In this document: piece after piece, positions 43,369-52,879 of the stretch
How the letters are laid out: the number at the start of each line of letters is the position of its first letter
Position numbering within the stretch: position 1 is the stretch's first letter
NCBI GenBank assembly: GCA_018241225.1
Contig: JAFEEG010000047.1
Location: 16,351-80,350 of the forward strand
Direction: 5' to 3'
Source: Pseudomonadota bacterium
Lineage (GTDB): Bacteria; Pseudomonadota; Gammaproteobacteria; Burkholderiales; Burkholderiaceae_C
DNA length: 64,000 nt
Notes under the pieces: generated by a model
Told to the model about the DNA's origin: nothing
Databases searched by the model: none
What the model saw: the letters and a program-made list of their open reading frames with translations, nothing else
Program-made: the position numbers and the translations under genes

Positions 43369-44427
43369 ATGTCCAAGTTCCAAGCCCTCACGCTTGATCG
43401 CGTCGCGCTGCGCTTCGGACCCTTCCAGGCGCTGGACGACTTCTCGCTCACGATCCGGGCGGGCGAGTTCGTCTCCCTGCTGGGACCGTCGGGCTGCGGC
43501 AAGTCGACCGCACTCAACTGCCTGTCGGGCCTGCTGAAGATCTCCTCAGGCGCCATCACCCTCGACGACAGGCGCATCGACGTGCTGCCGCCAGAACGGC
43601 GCGGCTTCGGGATGGTGTTCCAGAACTACGCCTTGTTTCCGCATCTCAGCGTGCGGCGCAACGTGGCCTTCGGGCTAGAGATGCGCAAGGTGCCCAAGGC
43701 CGAGGTCGAGCAGCGCGTGGAGCGCGCCCTGGCCACGGTGCGCCTGGCCAACCAGATCGACAAGCTCCCGGGCCAGCTCTCCGGCGGCCAGCAGCAGCGC
43801 GTGGCTATTGCGCGCGCCGTGGCCATCGAGCCGCCCCTGGTGCTGATGGACGAGCCCCTGTCGAATCTCGACGCCAAGCTGCGCCTGGAGCTGCGCCATG
43901 AGATCAAGCGGCTGCACCATGCGCTCGGCCTCACCACCATCTACGTCACGCACGACCAGGACGAGGCGTTGTCGCTCTCGGACCGCATCGTCGTAATGCG
44001 CGACGGCCGTATCCAGCAGCAAGGTGCGCCCGAGGCACTCTACAACGCACCGGACAACCTCTATGTGGCGCGATTCATGGGGTATCGCAACGCGTTCCCG
44101 GTGAGCATGGACCGCGCGACGGCCGTGGTCGGCCAGGGACCTGGCGCGATGCGCTTCGACGGGCTTGCCGCGCCGTCGGGCGGCCAGGCGGCTTCGCTGG
44201 CCTTCAGGCCGGATGACGTCAAGCTCGCCTCCACGGGTATTGCCGCCGAGGTGGCACAGGTCGAGTACTGCGGCCAGCAGTGGCTGGTGGACCTGAGGGT
44301 GGCCGACGGCACGCACATCACCATGGAAACACATGAACGCGTGGCCATGGGCGAGCAGGTGAAGTTCAGCGTCGCGCCCGAACGAATCCGCCTCTTTGCC
44401 GACGCCTATGTGCCGGAGGCCGGATGA
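43369..44427 (+). CDS. ABC transporter ATP-binding protein (PotA/FbpC type)
   Basis: A 352-residue importer ATPase with Walker [10 protein letters not shown] (39-47), Q-loop FQNY, signature LSGGQQQR (137-144), Walker B LVLMDEP (157-163), the H-loop in [14 protein letters not shown] and a C-terminal TOBE-type domain ([19 protein letters not shown]). It starts 3 bp after the binding-protein stop and overlaps the first permease by ATGA. Confidence 0.93.
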   Translation: MSKFQALTLDRVALRFGPFQALDDFSLTIRAGEFVSLLGPSGCGKSTALNCLSGLLKISSGAITLDDRRIDVLPPERRGFGMVFQNYALFPHLSVRRNVAFGLEMRKVPKAEVEQRVERALATVRLANQIDKLPGQLSGGQQQRVAIARAVAIEPPLVLMDEPLSNLDAKLRLELRHEIKRLHHALGLTTIYVTHDQDEALSLSDRIVVMRDGRIQQQGAPEALYNAPDNLYVARFMGYRNAFPVSMDRATAVVGQGPGAMRFDGLAAPSGGQAASLAFRPDDVKLASTGIAAEVAQVEYCGQQWLVDLRVADGTHITMETHERVAMGEQVKFSVAPERIRLFADAYVPEAG

Positions 44428-45284
44428 ACGGCGTCGTCGCGGGGCGCGACCTGCGCGTCCTACTGCTCGTGCCTGCCGTACTGGCGGTGCTGATGCTTTT
44501 CATCTACCCCTTCGCCTATGGCGTGCTGCTGTCGATCCGGCCGGCCGAAGGCGCGTGGACGGCCAATTACGTGCGCTTCTTCTCCGAGCCGCGCCTGTAC
44601 CAGACCATCGGCACCACCCTGCTGATCTCGCTGCCCGTCACCATCTTCAACCTGCTCATCGCCCTGCCGATGGCCTACCTGCTGCGGGTGCCGAGCAGGA
44701 CGCAGCGTCTCATCGCGGCGGCGCTGGTAATTCCCATGACGCTCGGGACAGTGCTGGTGGCGCAGGGCATGCTCACCTATCTGTCGCCCAACGGATGGTT
44801 CAACCGCACACTGCTGCACCTGGGATTCATCTCGCAGCCGCTGCAGCTTCTGCACGGGCCATTGGCAGTCATCCTGTCATTGGTGATCACCGGGTTCCCT
44901 TTCGCGTTCCTGATGCTGCTGTCCTATGTGACGGGCATCGATCCGTCGCTTGGCCGCGCTGCTTCCACCTTGGGCGCATCACCCGCCGCGCAGTTCAAGC
45001 GCGTCTACCTGCCGCTGCTGGTGCCGGGCCTGGTTACCACGTTCTGCCTGGTTTTCGTTCAGGCATTCGCCGTATTTCCGTCCGCCGTGCTGTTGGGCTC
45101 GCCCGCTGGATCCACGCGTGTGATCTCACTGGCCGCCTATGAGGCTGCATATGAAGACTTCAACTATTCGATGGCCTCGTCCATCGCCCTCGTCATGGGA
45201 GCCGTCCAGCTCGTCATCGTGCTCTTCGCCCTCGGCATCCGACGCGCGGCCTATCGCGGGCCGGCCAGCGGCGGAAAGGGCTGA
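44424..45284 (+). CDS. ABC transporter permease 1
   Basis: A 286-residue inner-membrane permease of the PotB/FbpB type with about six helices and the EAA-loop segment ASTLGASPAAQFKRVYLPLLVPG, which docks to the ATPase. ATGA overlap with the ATPase gene. The frame begins [20 protein letters not shown]. Confidence 0.92.
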   Translation: MNGVVAGRDLRVLLLVPAVLAVLMLFIYPFAYGVLLSIRPAEGAWTANYVRFFSEPRLYQTIGTTLLISLPVTIFNLLIALPMAYLLRVPSRTQRLIAAALVIPMTLGTVLVAQGMLTYLSPNGWFNRTLLHLGFISQPLQLLHGPLAVILSLVITGFPFAFLMLLSYVTGIDPSLGRAASTLGASPAAQFKRVYLPLLVPGLVTTFCLVFVQAFAVFPSAVLLGSPAGSTRVISLAAYEAAYEDFNYSMASSIALVMGAVQLVIVLFALGIRRAAYRGPASGGKG

Positions 45285-45288
45285 TCCG

Positions 45289-46131
45289 ATGACGCACAAG
45301 AGCGATCTTGCCCAGAGCGCATTCCGCATCGCCTTCGGCGTGCTGATGGCGTTCATCATCATCAACGTCGCCGCCATCGTGGCCGTGGTGGTGGTCAACT
45401 CCTTCGGCACGCAATGGTTCACCGGTTGGCTGCCGGAAGCCCTCACCACCAACTGGTACACCCGCGCCTGGAAGGAATTCCAACTGGGCGATGTGCTGTG
45501 GACCACCGCGCTGGCCGTGGGTGCGGTCGTGCTGCTGTCGGTACTGATCGGCGTGCCGGCGGCTTATGTGCTGGCCCGCGTCGACTTTCCGAGCAAGCGG
45601 CTCGTCACGCTGCTGTTCCTGCTGCCGCTGCTAGTGCCGCCTATGACCTACGGGATTCCGCTGGCCACGGTGCTCTACCAGGTCAACCTGGGCGGCACGC
45701 TGTGGGGCGTGATCCTCGCCAACCTGGTGCCCTGCGCCCCTTTCGTGGTGATGGTGATGACGCCGTTCATCGAACAGATCGACACGCGGGTGGAAGTCGC
45801 CGCGCGCGTCTTCGGTGCCGACACTCTCACCATCTTCCGCCGCATCCTCATGCCCTTGCTGATGCCAGGGATCATGGCGGCCGCATTGCTGGTGCTGGTG
45901 CGCACGATCTCGATGTTCGAGCTGACCTTCCTCACCGCCGGTGCCGACAGCCAGACGCTGGTGGTGGCGCTCTACTACGCCGTCTTCGCTGCCGGCATCC
46001 GCTCGGCCCAGTCGATCGACGCCATGGCCGTCATCTACATGCTGACCACGCTCGTGTGGGTGCTGATCGCATTCCGCTTCATCGACCCGACGCAGATGGT
46101 CGGCAAGGTCCGGGTCCAGAAATCATCATGA
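45289..46131 (+). CDS. ABC transporter permease 2
   Basis: A 280-residue permease of the PotC type. The EAA-loop segment is AARVFGADTLTIFRRILMPLLMPG. The ATG at 45289 lies 4 bp after the first permease stop; the frame continues upstream to 45139 but that part is an out-of-frame reading of the neighbour. It overlaps the uronate dehydrogenase gene by ATGA, directly coupling transport and oxidation. Confidence 0.92.
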   Translation: MTHKSDLAQSAFRIAFGVLMAFIIINVAAIVAVVVVNSFGTQWFTGWLPEALTTNWYTRAWKEFQLGDVLWTTALAVGAVVLLSVLIGVPAAYVLARVDFPSKRLVTLLFLLPLLVPPMTYGIPLATVLYQVNLGGTLWGVILANLVPCAPFVVMVMTPFIEQIDTRVEVAARVFGADTLTIFRRILMPLLMPGIMAAALLVLVRTISMFELTFLTAGADSQTLVVALYYAVFAAGIRSAQSIDAMAVIYMLTTLVWVLIAFRFIDPTQMVGKVRVQKSS

Positions 46132-46940
46132 GCACCATCCAGAAGAAGCTTCTCCTCATCACCGGTGCAGCCGGACAGGTCGGCTCGGCCTTGCGCCCCT
46201 TGCTGCGCGAGCGCTATCGCCTTCGCCTGCTCGACCGCCAGCCGATCACGCCGGTCGAGGACGAGGAGGCCATTGCCGGCGACATCTGCGACGCGGCACT
46301 TGCCGAACGGGCCGTGGCCGGCGCCGACGCGGTGCTGCACCTGGCCTGCATCCACGGGCCGGCGGTGAAGTTCGAATCGACCCTGGGGCCCAACTACCAG
46401 GCCACGCTGCAGTTGCTGGAGGCATCGCAGCGGCATGGCGTCAAGCGCTTCGTCTTTGCCAGCAGCCACCATGTGTTGGGGCAGTACCGCGCGGATGCCG
46501 CTCACTTCTTCGATGCGCTCAAGCCCGCACCCGACAGCTACTACGGCATGAGCAAGGTCTTTGGCGAAAGTGCCTGCGCGAGCTATGCACTGCGCGGCGG
46601 GCCGGCGTCGTTCGTCATCCGCATCGGCAACGCGGACGCCCAGGTGAGCGATGCACGGCGCCTTCGGATCTGGGTCAGCATCCGTGACTTGGCACAGCTG
46701 ATTTGCATCGGCCTGGAACATCCGGCCGTGGTCAGCGAGATCGTCTATGGCGTCTCCAACAGCCCGAACCCGCTGTTTGCCAACACGCGCGCGATCGACC
46801 TAGGCTACCAGCCGCAGGACAACGCGCGGGACTTCCTCGCGCCCGGCTTTCTCGACCGGGATGCGATGGACCCGCAAAGCTCCGGTCGCGACCATGTCGG
46901 CGGTGCCTACGCCGCCGCTGCGCTTGCATCGGTGCTGTGA
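46128..46940 (+). CDS. udh: Uronate dehydrogenase (NAD-dependent epimerase/dehydratase family)
   Basis: A 270-residue extended-SDR protein matching uronate dehydrogenase in length and motifs: ITGAAGQVGSAL (11-22) for NAD binding, SSHHVLGQY (112-120), catalytic Y139-x3-K143 in YYGMSKVFGE, RIGNADAQ and VSIRDLAQLI. It oxidises D-galacturonate or D-glucuronate at C1 to the aldaro-lactone. The ATG overlaps the permease stop. A lactonase two genes downstream would complete conversion to galactarate or glucarate. Confidence 0.82.
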   Translation: MSTIQKKLLLITGAAGQVGSALRPLLRERYRLRLLDRQPITPVEDEEAIAGDICDAALAERAVAGADAVLHLACIHGPAVKFESTLGPNYQATLQLLEASQRHGVKRFVFASSHHVLGQYRADAAHFFDALKPAPDSYYGMSKVFGESACASYALRGGPASFVIRIGNADAQVSDARRLRIWVSIRDLAQLICIGLEHPAVVSEIVYGVSNSPNPLFANTRAIDLGYQPQDNARDFLAPGFLDRDAMDPQSSGRDHVGGAYAAAALASVL

Positions 46941-46963
46941 GTGGCCGGCAGGGCGTTGTACGC

Positions 46964-47854
46964 ATGACGGGCATCATCGAGCTACGGCAAGGCGGTTCGG
47001 CCGTGCGCGTGGCACCCGAACTCGGCGGCCGCATCACGCGCGCCACTTTTCTGGACAGGGACGGGCGGCCCGTCGAGCTGTTCCATCCCTATCCTGAAGG
47101 CAACAAGTCGCTCCTTCATTGGGCCAAGGGCGGGATGTACCCGCTGATTCCCTACTGGGGGCGGATCGCCAATGCGCAGCTGCTTCAACAAGGAAGGCAG
47201 ATTTCGTTGAGCCCTCATCCGGATGCGGTGCCTCATACCCTGCATGGCACGGCCCACCAGTGCACTTGGCAGGTGGCGCGCCAGACGGAAAGCGAGCTCG
47301 ACCTGCTACTCGACAAAGCGGCCGATTCGCATTGGCCCTGGCGCTACGAGACGCAAATGTCGATCGTGCTGCAGCCCGACTCGCTGCGCGTGAGCCTATC
47401 GCTGCGCAACGCGGACAGGGATTCGATGCCCGGTGGAATCGGGCTGCATCCCTATCTGAACTGCGCTGCCTCCTCTTCGCTTCGATTCGCCGCCCGCGAG
47501 AGCTGGTCGATGACGCAGGACTTCCTGGCGCTGGAGTCATTACCCGTCGGCCCGGATCAGGACTTCAGCAGGAAAAGGAGGATCGGAGATCCGGGTTTCA
47601 CCCACTGCTACGGCGGCTGGAGCGGATCGTTGACGCTGCAAAACGAGACCGCCTCGCTGAACGTCAGCGCCTCACCCACCCTCGACCACCTGGTGCTGCA
47701 TCGGCCCGCCGATGCGCCCTACATCTGCATCGAGCCCGTGAGCCACACGGCCGATGCCTTCAACCGGGCGGCCGCTGGCGTTGCGCGCACCGGCGCACGC
47801 ATCCTCGAACCTGGCCAGCGCCTGCAAGGCAGTGTCGAACTGGCCCTTCACTAG
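46964..47854 (+). CDS. Aldose 1-epimerase (galactose mutarotase family)
   Basis: A 296-residue beta-sandwich mutarotase-like protein with the family landmarks GGRITR, YPLIPYWGRIANA, HGTAHQ (catalytic His region), GIGLHPYL and the C-terminal ICIEPVSH glutamate. It would interconvert sugar or uronate anomers, supplying the form that uronate dehydrogenase uses. A GTG at 46937 overlapping the udh stop would add nine residues and is an alternative start. Confidence 0.87.
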   Translation: MTGIIELRQGGSAVRVAPELGGRITRATFLDRDGRPVELFHPYPEGNKSLLHWAKGGMYPLIPYWGRIANAQLLQQGRQISLSPHPDAVPHTLHGTAHQCTWQVARQTESELDLLLDKAADSHWPWRYETQMSIVLQPDSLRVSLSLRNADRDSMPGGIGLHPYLNCAASSSLRFAARESWSMTQDFLALESLPVGPDQDFSRKRRIGDPGFTHCYGGWSGSLTLQNETASLNVSASPTLDHLVLHRPADAPYICIEPVSHTADAFNRAAAGVARTGARILEPGQRLQGSVELALH

Positions 47855-47866
47855 TTATAGAACACG

Positions 47867-48889
47867 ATGAACGATCTCACCCAGGACTCTCGCGCAGGGT
47901 GGACACTGTCGCAGCGCTACCCCGACCCGGCCGTCGTCATCCTCGACCCGTCGTTCGCAAAGTACCGCCTGTTCGCAGCCAGCGTGGAGAGACTGGCCAC
48001 GGGCTTTCGCTGGATGGAGGGCCCGGTCTGGTTCGGGGATGGCCGCTACCTGCTTGCCAGTGACGTGGCCAGCAACAGGATCATCCGCTGGGACGAAGTC
48101 ACTGGCGTCTCCTCCGTCTTCCGGGACGGCTCCAACTACGCCAACGGCAACACACGCGACCTCATGGGCCGTCTCGTCACCTGCGAGGGTGCGGTCACAC
48201 GCAGGATCAGCCGCACCGAACACGACGGGCGCGTCGTCACCCTGGCCGACCGCTTCGAAGGCAAGCGACTCAACTCCCCCAACGACATCGTCTGCCAGTC
48301 CAACGGCGCGATCTGGTTCACCGACCCCCCCTTCCAATTGGGCAACGACTACGAGGGTCGGATCGCGGCGCAGGAACTGCCGCATGCGGTCTATCGCATC
48401 GATCCCGCCACTTGCGCCATGACCCAGGTCATCGATGACCTGGCCGGCCCCAACGGCCTGTGCTTCTCACCGGACGAACGCGTGATGTACGTGGTCGAGA
48501 GCCGAGCCATACCGAATCGACGCGTGTGGGCCTATTCGGTTGAGGCGGACGGCAGCTTGACGGACAAGCGACTGCACATCGACGCCCAGGGGCCTGGCGC
48601 CTTCGATGGCATCAAGTGCGATGTGGACGGGAACATCTGGGCGGGCTGGGGCAGCGACGGCTCTGCAGGCGCCGACCCGCAGACGCTGGATGGCGTGATG
48701 ATCTTCAACCCTCAAGGCAAGCCCATCGGCCACATCCGACTTCCCGAGCGTTGCGCCAATCTCTGCTTCGGCGGCGCCGACAACAACCGGCTCTTCATGG
48801 CGAGTAGCCACTCGATCTACTCGCTCTATGTCAATACAAAGGGCGCGGAAAATCGTCAGTCCACCCTACAGCCCACCGCAAGTTCCTAA
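47867..48889 (+). CDS. SMP-30/gluconolactonase-family sugar lactonase
   Basis: A 340-residue six-bladed beta-propeller lactonase. Metal/active-site segments are visible: FRWMEGPVWFGDG (Glu ligand), RLNSPNDIV (Asn) and GAFDGIKCDVDGNIW (Asp). It opens an aldonolactone or aldarolactone; following udh, the likely substrate is the 1,4- or 1,5-lactone of galactarate/glucarate. Last gene of the transport-oxidation operon, 12 bp after the epimerase stop with no clear Shine-Dalgarno site, so coupled translation is likely. Confidence 0.88.
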   Translation: MNDLTQDSRAGWTLSQRYPDPAVVILDPSFAKYRLFAASVERLATGFRWMEGPVWFGDGRYLLASDVASNRIIRWDEVTGVSSVFRDGSNYANGNTRDLMGRLVTCEGAVTRRISRTEHDGRVVTLADRFEGKRLNSPNDIVCQSNGAIWFTDPPFQLGNDYEGRIAAQELPHAVYRIDPATCAMTQVIDDLAGPNGLCFSPDERVMYVVESRAIPNRRVWAYSVEADGSLTDKRLHIDAQGPGAFDGIKCDVDGNIWAGWGSDGSAGADPQTLDGVMIFNPQGKPIGHIRLPERCANLCFGGADNNRLFMASSHSIYSLYVNTKGAENRQSTLQPTASS

Positions 48890-48932
48890 TGCATTTGGAG
48901 TGATCAACCTGGCGCAGGCTCCGACCTCTGTG

Positions 48933-49886
48933 CTATGCGGCCCACCCAAGAATTGGGCCGAGCAGCCACAGGACTACGCTGATCGACGCAAACGACATGA
49001 CGGTCGCCAATAGCAGCGCGGCTGCACACATTTCATCAAATCCGTAGCGCTGCGCAAGGATTGGGTAGATGCTCAGCATTGGTGTGGCGGCGAAAACCAC
49101 GGCCGCGGCCCGTAGCGTTGAATCGCTGGGCGGTAGCAGCCACATCATCAAACCGACCGCCAAGGGATGCAGCACAAGCTTGCCGAACGCCACGGTGGTC
49201 ACGTCTCGCCTCATGCCCTTGGTCCTCAACCCGACCAACGTGCCACCAATCACAAACAGGGACACTGCCGCCGAGGACATCGCCAGCATGTTGATAGAAC
49301 GGGCAAGCACGCCAGTGATTGGAATCCCCACTAACGACACGACGAGTCCGCCCCCGATCGCCAGGATGACGGGATTTCGGGAGAGCTGAAACAGAGATTG
49401 CACAAGGATTCGATGCCACTTCCCTGCCCCCGCGCGACCGGTGTCCGCCATCACGAGAGTGAGAGGAATCATCAGCAGGTTCTCGACCAGCATGCACATC
49501 GCAAGGCCGACTGCCGCGGACGACGGTCCGGCGACAAGGATGGCGATGGGATAGCCGATAAACCCACTGTTCGAACTCGAACTGCCCAACCCAAAAAGGG
49601 CACTCAGCGTAAAGCTCGTGCCCCGCCAGCGCCAAGCCCAACCAAACGCGCCCAACATGACGATGAGCGAGCCAATTGCATAGCCCAGGACGTAGCGGCC
49701 ATTCATGACCTCGCCGACCGGACGTTGGGACAGTGCCGTGAACACGAGGGCCGGGAGTGCAAATTTGACCACATAGGTGCCCAGCACACGCATGTCCAAC
49801 TTAGTGAACGTGCCGGCACGACCCGCAAGAAATCCGAGGGCAATAACGAGGTAGATGGGGCCGGTAATGGCCAGTGTTTGCAGCAT
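48933..49886 (-). CDS. AEC (auxin efflux carrier) family transporter
   Basis: A 317-residue inner-membrane transporter with about ten hydrophobic helices and AEC features GPIYLVIALGFLAGR at the start, SSSSNSGFIGYPIA in the middle and LSRNPVILAIGGG. Bacterial AEC members move small organic acids such as malate or malonate. It is last on the strand of the transketolase/TRAP operon (110 bp behind it) and convergent with the lactonase gene. Confidence 0.9.
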   Translation of the reverse strand: MLQTLAITGPIYLVIALGFLAGRAGTFTKLDMRVLGTYVVKFALPALVFTALSQRPVGEVMNGRYVLGYAIGSLIVMLGAFGWAWRWRGTSFTLSALFGLGSSSSNSGFIGYPIAILVAGPSSAAVGLAMCMLVENLLMIPLTLVMADTGRAGAGKWHRILVQSLFQLSRNPVILAIGGGLVVSLVGIPITGVLARSINMLAMSSAAVSLFVIGGTLVGLRTKGMRRDVTTVAFGKLVLHPLAVGLMMWLLPPSDSTLRAAAVVFAATPMLSIYPILAQRYGFDEMCAAALLLATVMSFASISVVLWLLGPILGWAA

Positions 49887-49996
49887 GTTGGTGGCACCGC
49901 ACGCCGAGCCCGGGAGGTTGCGCGTGCAAGGACCGCTTAAAGCACTGCGCGTGCCAGGTGGGCGTGCCGGTCGTCAAGGGTGTCTGCTATTTGCCT

Positions 49997-50878
49997 TCAT
50001 AGGGCCACGTCGTAGTTCGTGGTCACAGCAGAATCGTCTTTGGCGCCGAGACCCCGTGCTGAAGTGGCGAGAAAAGCCAGATAGGCAGCGTGAGCGAGCG
50101 AAGCCGGAAAGCGCGCCTCCCGTGTTGCATCCAGCACCAGCGACATGTCCTTGACAAAGATGTCCACTGCCGAGGTGACGCTTTCAAATTCACCTTCGAT
50201 CATTCTCGGCCCCCGGTCAGCGAGCATCCAGGAAGCCCCTGCTCCGCTGCTCAGTATTTCCAGCGTCAAGTCCAGAGGCAGGCCCTGACGCTTGGCAAGC
50301 GCCAGGGCCTCCCCCGCCGCGGCCAGATGCACGCCGCACAGCAGTTGATTGAGGACCTTCATCCGGGCACCGCTGCCGGCCGGCCCAAGGTGGTAGACAC
50401 TACTGCCAATGGCCTGGAGCACAGGGCGCGCGAGCGCGAAGGGTTCGGGCGCACCTGCCCCCATGATTGTCAGGGTGCCTCGTTCTGCTCCGGCCGCGCC
50501 CCCTGTGACCGGCGCATCGATCAGCGAAATCTCATGCTGAGCCAACCGCACCTCCAACTCTTGAACGTAGGCAGGGTCCATGGTGCTACAGGCGATGAAC
50601 ACAGCACCAGCTGAGAGCTGCCCAACCAGGCCGCCATCACCAAAAAGCACTGCCTCGGTCTGCCGGGAGTTGACCACGAAGCACACGACGATCTGAACCT
50701 GGCGCGCCATTTCCGAAAGCGACGTCGCCGGGATGCCGCCTTGCGAACCGAGCCAAGTCAGCGCGTCGGCACGCAAATCGCAGCCCACCACCTCATAGCC
50801 CTTGGCCAGCAGATTGGCGGCGGCACCCCGGCCCATCGCTCCGAGTCCGATGAATCCCACTCGCGTCTTGGCGTTCAT
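49997..50878 (-). CDS. L-threonate dehydrogenase-like (3-hydroxyisobutyrate dehydrogenase family)
   Basis: A 293-residue beta-hydroxyacid dehydrogenase with N-terminal GFIGLGAMGRG for NAD(P), substrate motif DAPVTGGAAGAERGTLTIMGAG and the catalytic lysine region GSGARMKVLNQLL. The C-terminal stretch SAVDIFVKDMSLVLD...KDDSAV strongly resembles LtnD-type L-threonate/D-erythronate C2 dehydrogenases rather than MmsB. It would oxidise a C4 sugar acid at C2. Gene lies 21 bp downstream of the split transketolase. Confidence 0.8.
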   Translation of the reverse strand: MNAKTRVGFIGLGAMGRGAAANLLAKGYEVVGCDLRADALTWLGSQGGIPATSLSEMARQVQIVVCFVVNSRQTEAVLFGDGGLVGQLSAGAVFIACSTMDPAYVQELEVRLAQHEISLIDAPVTGGAAGAERGTLTIMGAGAPEPFALARPVLQAIGSSVYHLGPAGSGARMKVLNQLLCGVHLAAAGEALALAKRQGLPLDLTLEILSSGAGASWMLADRGPRMIEGEFESVTSAVDIFVKDMSLVLDATREARFPASLAHAAYLAFLATSARGLGAKDDSAVTTNYDVAL

Positions 50879-50899
50879 GCCTTGCCGCTCTGGAGGGAC

Positions 50900-51904
50900 C
50901 TAAAGCCAACCTTTGATCTGCTGGCTCATCGCCTGGGTCGAGATGCCATAGCGATCGTGCAGAGTCGGGAGTGCTCCCGCGTCCAGAAATGCGTCCGGCA
51001 GGGCAATCTGGCGAAACGCCGTCGTGACGCCCGAGCGCATCAGCAGGGATGCCACGGCCTCCCCGAGACCGCCAATGACTGAGTGGTTCTCTGCTACCAC
51101 GACAAGCCGCCCCATTCGGCGGACCTCCGCAAGGATCGTGGCCTCATCGAGCGGTTTGATGGTGGGAACATGGAGCACCGCCACGTCGACGCCATCGGCC
51201 TGCAGCTGCTGGGCAACCTCCAGCGAGCGCATGGTCATGAAGCCGCTGGAGATCACCAGCACACTCTTGCCATCGCGGATCAGCTTGGCCTTGCCGAGCT
51301 CGAACTTGTAGTCGTACTCGTCCAGCACCAGCGGCACGTTGCCGCGCGGCAGCCGCATGTAGACCGGGCCCTTGTGATCCGCCATCTGGGGCACCGCCTG
51401 CTCGATGTCCAGCGCGTCGCAAGGATCGATGATGGTCAGACCCGGGATACCGCGCATCAGCGCCAGGTCTTCGGTCGCCTGGTGGCTCGGCCCGTAGCCG
51501 GTGGTCAGGCCAGGCAGCGCACAGCACATCTTGACGTTAAGGGTTTCTTCGGCAATCACCTGGTGCACGAAGTCGAATGCGCGGCGCGTGCCGAAGACCG
51601 CGTAGGTCGTCGCGAAGGGAATGAATCCTTCCTTGGCCATACCGCCCGCGGCCGCCATCAGAAGCTGCTCGGCCATGCCCATCTGGAAGAAGCGTTCCGG
51701 GTACTCGTTGGCAAACAGGTGCAGGTCGGTGTACTTGGCCAGGTCCGCCGTCATGCCCACGATCTCCGGGCGCTCCCGCCCCAGTTCGACCAGGGCCTTG
51801 CCGAAGGGCGCCGCCTTGACGCGCTGGCCTTCGCCGGCGATGGACGCGATCATGGCCGAGGTCTTCAGGCGCGCCTTCTTCTCGGTGTTAGTGGTGTTCA
51901 TCAT
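50900..51904 (-). CDS. Transketolase C-terminal subunit (split transketolase)
   Basis: A 334-residue protein equal to the pyrimidine-binding and C-terminal domains of transketolase. Features: the glutamate that activates thiamine diphosphate in FFQMGMAEQLLMAAAGG, the TTYAVFGTRRAFDFVHQ block, GPSHQATEDLALMRGIPGL and VVVAENHSVIGGLGEAVA. The start ATGATG at 51904 overlaps the stop of the N-terminal subunit, so both are made in equal amounts. Split transketolases transfer two-carbon ketol units; some serve sugar pathways such as apulose or sulfosugar breakdown. Confidence 0.87.
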   Translation of the reverse strand: MMNTTNTEKKARLKTSAMIASIAGEGQRVKAAPFGKALVELGRERPEIVGMTADLAKYTDLHLFANEYPERFFQMGMAEQLLMAAAGGMAKEGFIPFATTYAVFGTRRAFDFVHQVIAEETLNVKMCCALPGLTTGYGPSHQATEDLALMRGIPGLTIIDPCDALDIEQAVPQMADHKGPVYMRLPRGNVPLVLDEYDYKFELGKAKLIRDGKSVLVISSGFMTMRSLEVAQQLQADGVDVAVLHVPTIKPLDEATILAEVRRMGRLVVVAENHSVIGGLGEAVASLLMRSGVTTAFRQIALPDAFLDAGALPTLHDRYGISTQAMSQQIKGWL

Positions 51905-52740
51905 TCGGCTCCTTCGGTTTGCGTGCTGTCGGTGTGGGCGATGGCCTGCTGCCATTCAGGTGGATCGACCCGGATGAAGTGGTTCTTGTCGCGTGTTTCC
52001 AGGAAAGGGACGCCCTTCCCCATCAAAGTGTCGAAGAGGATGACGCGTGGTTTATCTTCCTTGAGCGCACGGGCTGCATCAAAGGCGGCGACGACAGCCG
52101 GTAGGTCGTTGCCGTCGACGCGCTGCACGTGCCAGCCGAACGCGATCCACTTGTCCGCGATCGGCTCGAACCCCAGGACCTTCCCGGAGGGGCCGTCGGC
52201 CTGTTGGTTGTTGATGTCGACCAAGCAGATCAGGTTCGACAGGCGGTGGTGCGCGGCGCCCAGCGCTGCTTCCCAGGTGGACCCTTCGTCCAACTCGCCA
52301 TCGGACATCGAGTTGTAGACGAAGGCCGGGTTGTTCTTCAGGCGCAAGCCCAGCGCCATGCCAACGGCGATCGGAAGGCCCTGCCCGAGCGAGCCGCCGG
52401 ACATCTCCATGCCGGGCGTATAGGTGGCCATGCCGGACATCGGAAGGCGACTGTCGTCGCTCCCGTAAGTTTCCAACTCGGCCTCGGGAATGATGCCGGC
52501 CTCGATCAGCGCCGCGTAGAACGCGATGGCGTAGTGGCCGTGAGACAGCAGGAAGCGGTCGCGCCCCTCCCACTCCGGCTCCTCCGGCCGATAGGTCATC
52601 GCGTGCTTGTAGGCGACGGCGAGCACGTCGGCCCAACCGAGGGCCTGGCCGATGTAGCCCTGTCCCTGGACTTCTCCCATCTGAAGTGCATAGCGGCGGA
52701 TTCGGTAGGCGCTCTTTTGAAGCGTCGAAAGGTCAAACAT
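51901..52740 (-). CDS. Transketolase N-terminal subunit (split transketolase)
   Basis: A 279-residue diphosphate-binding half of transketolase: SHGHYAIAFYAAL (66-78), GSLGQGLPIAVGMAL (116-130), and the Mg/thiamine diphosphate motif SDGELDEGSTWEA continuing to DINNQQADG (146-183). The ATG at 52740 has AGGAG 7 bp upstream. No sugar kinase is visible in the operon, so the phosphorylated or free substrate is unknown. It follows the TRAP permease gene after a gap holding a large hairpin. Confidence 0.87.
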   Translation of the reverse strand: MFDLSTLQKSAYRIRRYALQMGEVQGQGYIGQALGWADVLAVAYKHAMTYRPEEPEWEGRDRFLLSHGHYAIAFYAALIEAGIIPEAELETYGSDDSRLPMSGMATYTPGMEMSGGSLGQGLPIAVGMALGLRLKNNPAFVYNSMSDGELDEGSTWEAALGAAHHRLSNLICLVDINNQQADGPSGKVLGFEPIADKWIAFGWHVQRVDGNDLPAVVAAFDAARALKEDKPRVILFDTLMGKGVPFLETRDKNHFIRVDPPEWQQAIAHTDSTQTEGAE

Positions 52741-52797
52741 GAAGAATCTCCTGCAAAGATGACTGGCAATTGGTGGGGCGCTTTCCTGGTGGTGAAG

Positions 52798-52835
52798 CGG
52801 CAATTCCGTGCGGCGCCTCGCGGGCGGAATTGCCG
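52798..52835 (-). terminator. Intercistronic hairpin between TRAP permease and transketolase
   Basis: CGGCAATTCCG (52798-52808) pairs perfectly with CGGAATTGCCG (52825-52835) around a 16-nt GC-rich loop. There is no T run, so it is more likely an RNA-stability or partial attenuation element than a full terminator. Confidence 0.5.
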
Positions 52836-52879
52836 ATGGCGAGTGGTCAGTTGGACTGCAAGTGCCTTGAGTCCCCCTG

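Noticed and set aside
48939-48959. Small inverted repeat GGCCCA/TGGGCC near the AEC stop codon
   Set aside because: Short, lies inside coding sequence and lacks a T run; likely chance in GC-rich DNA.
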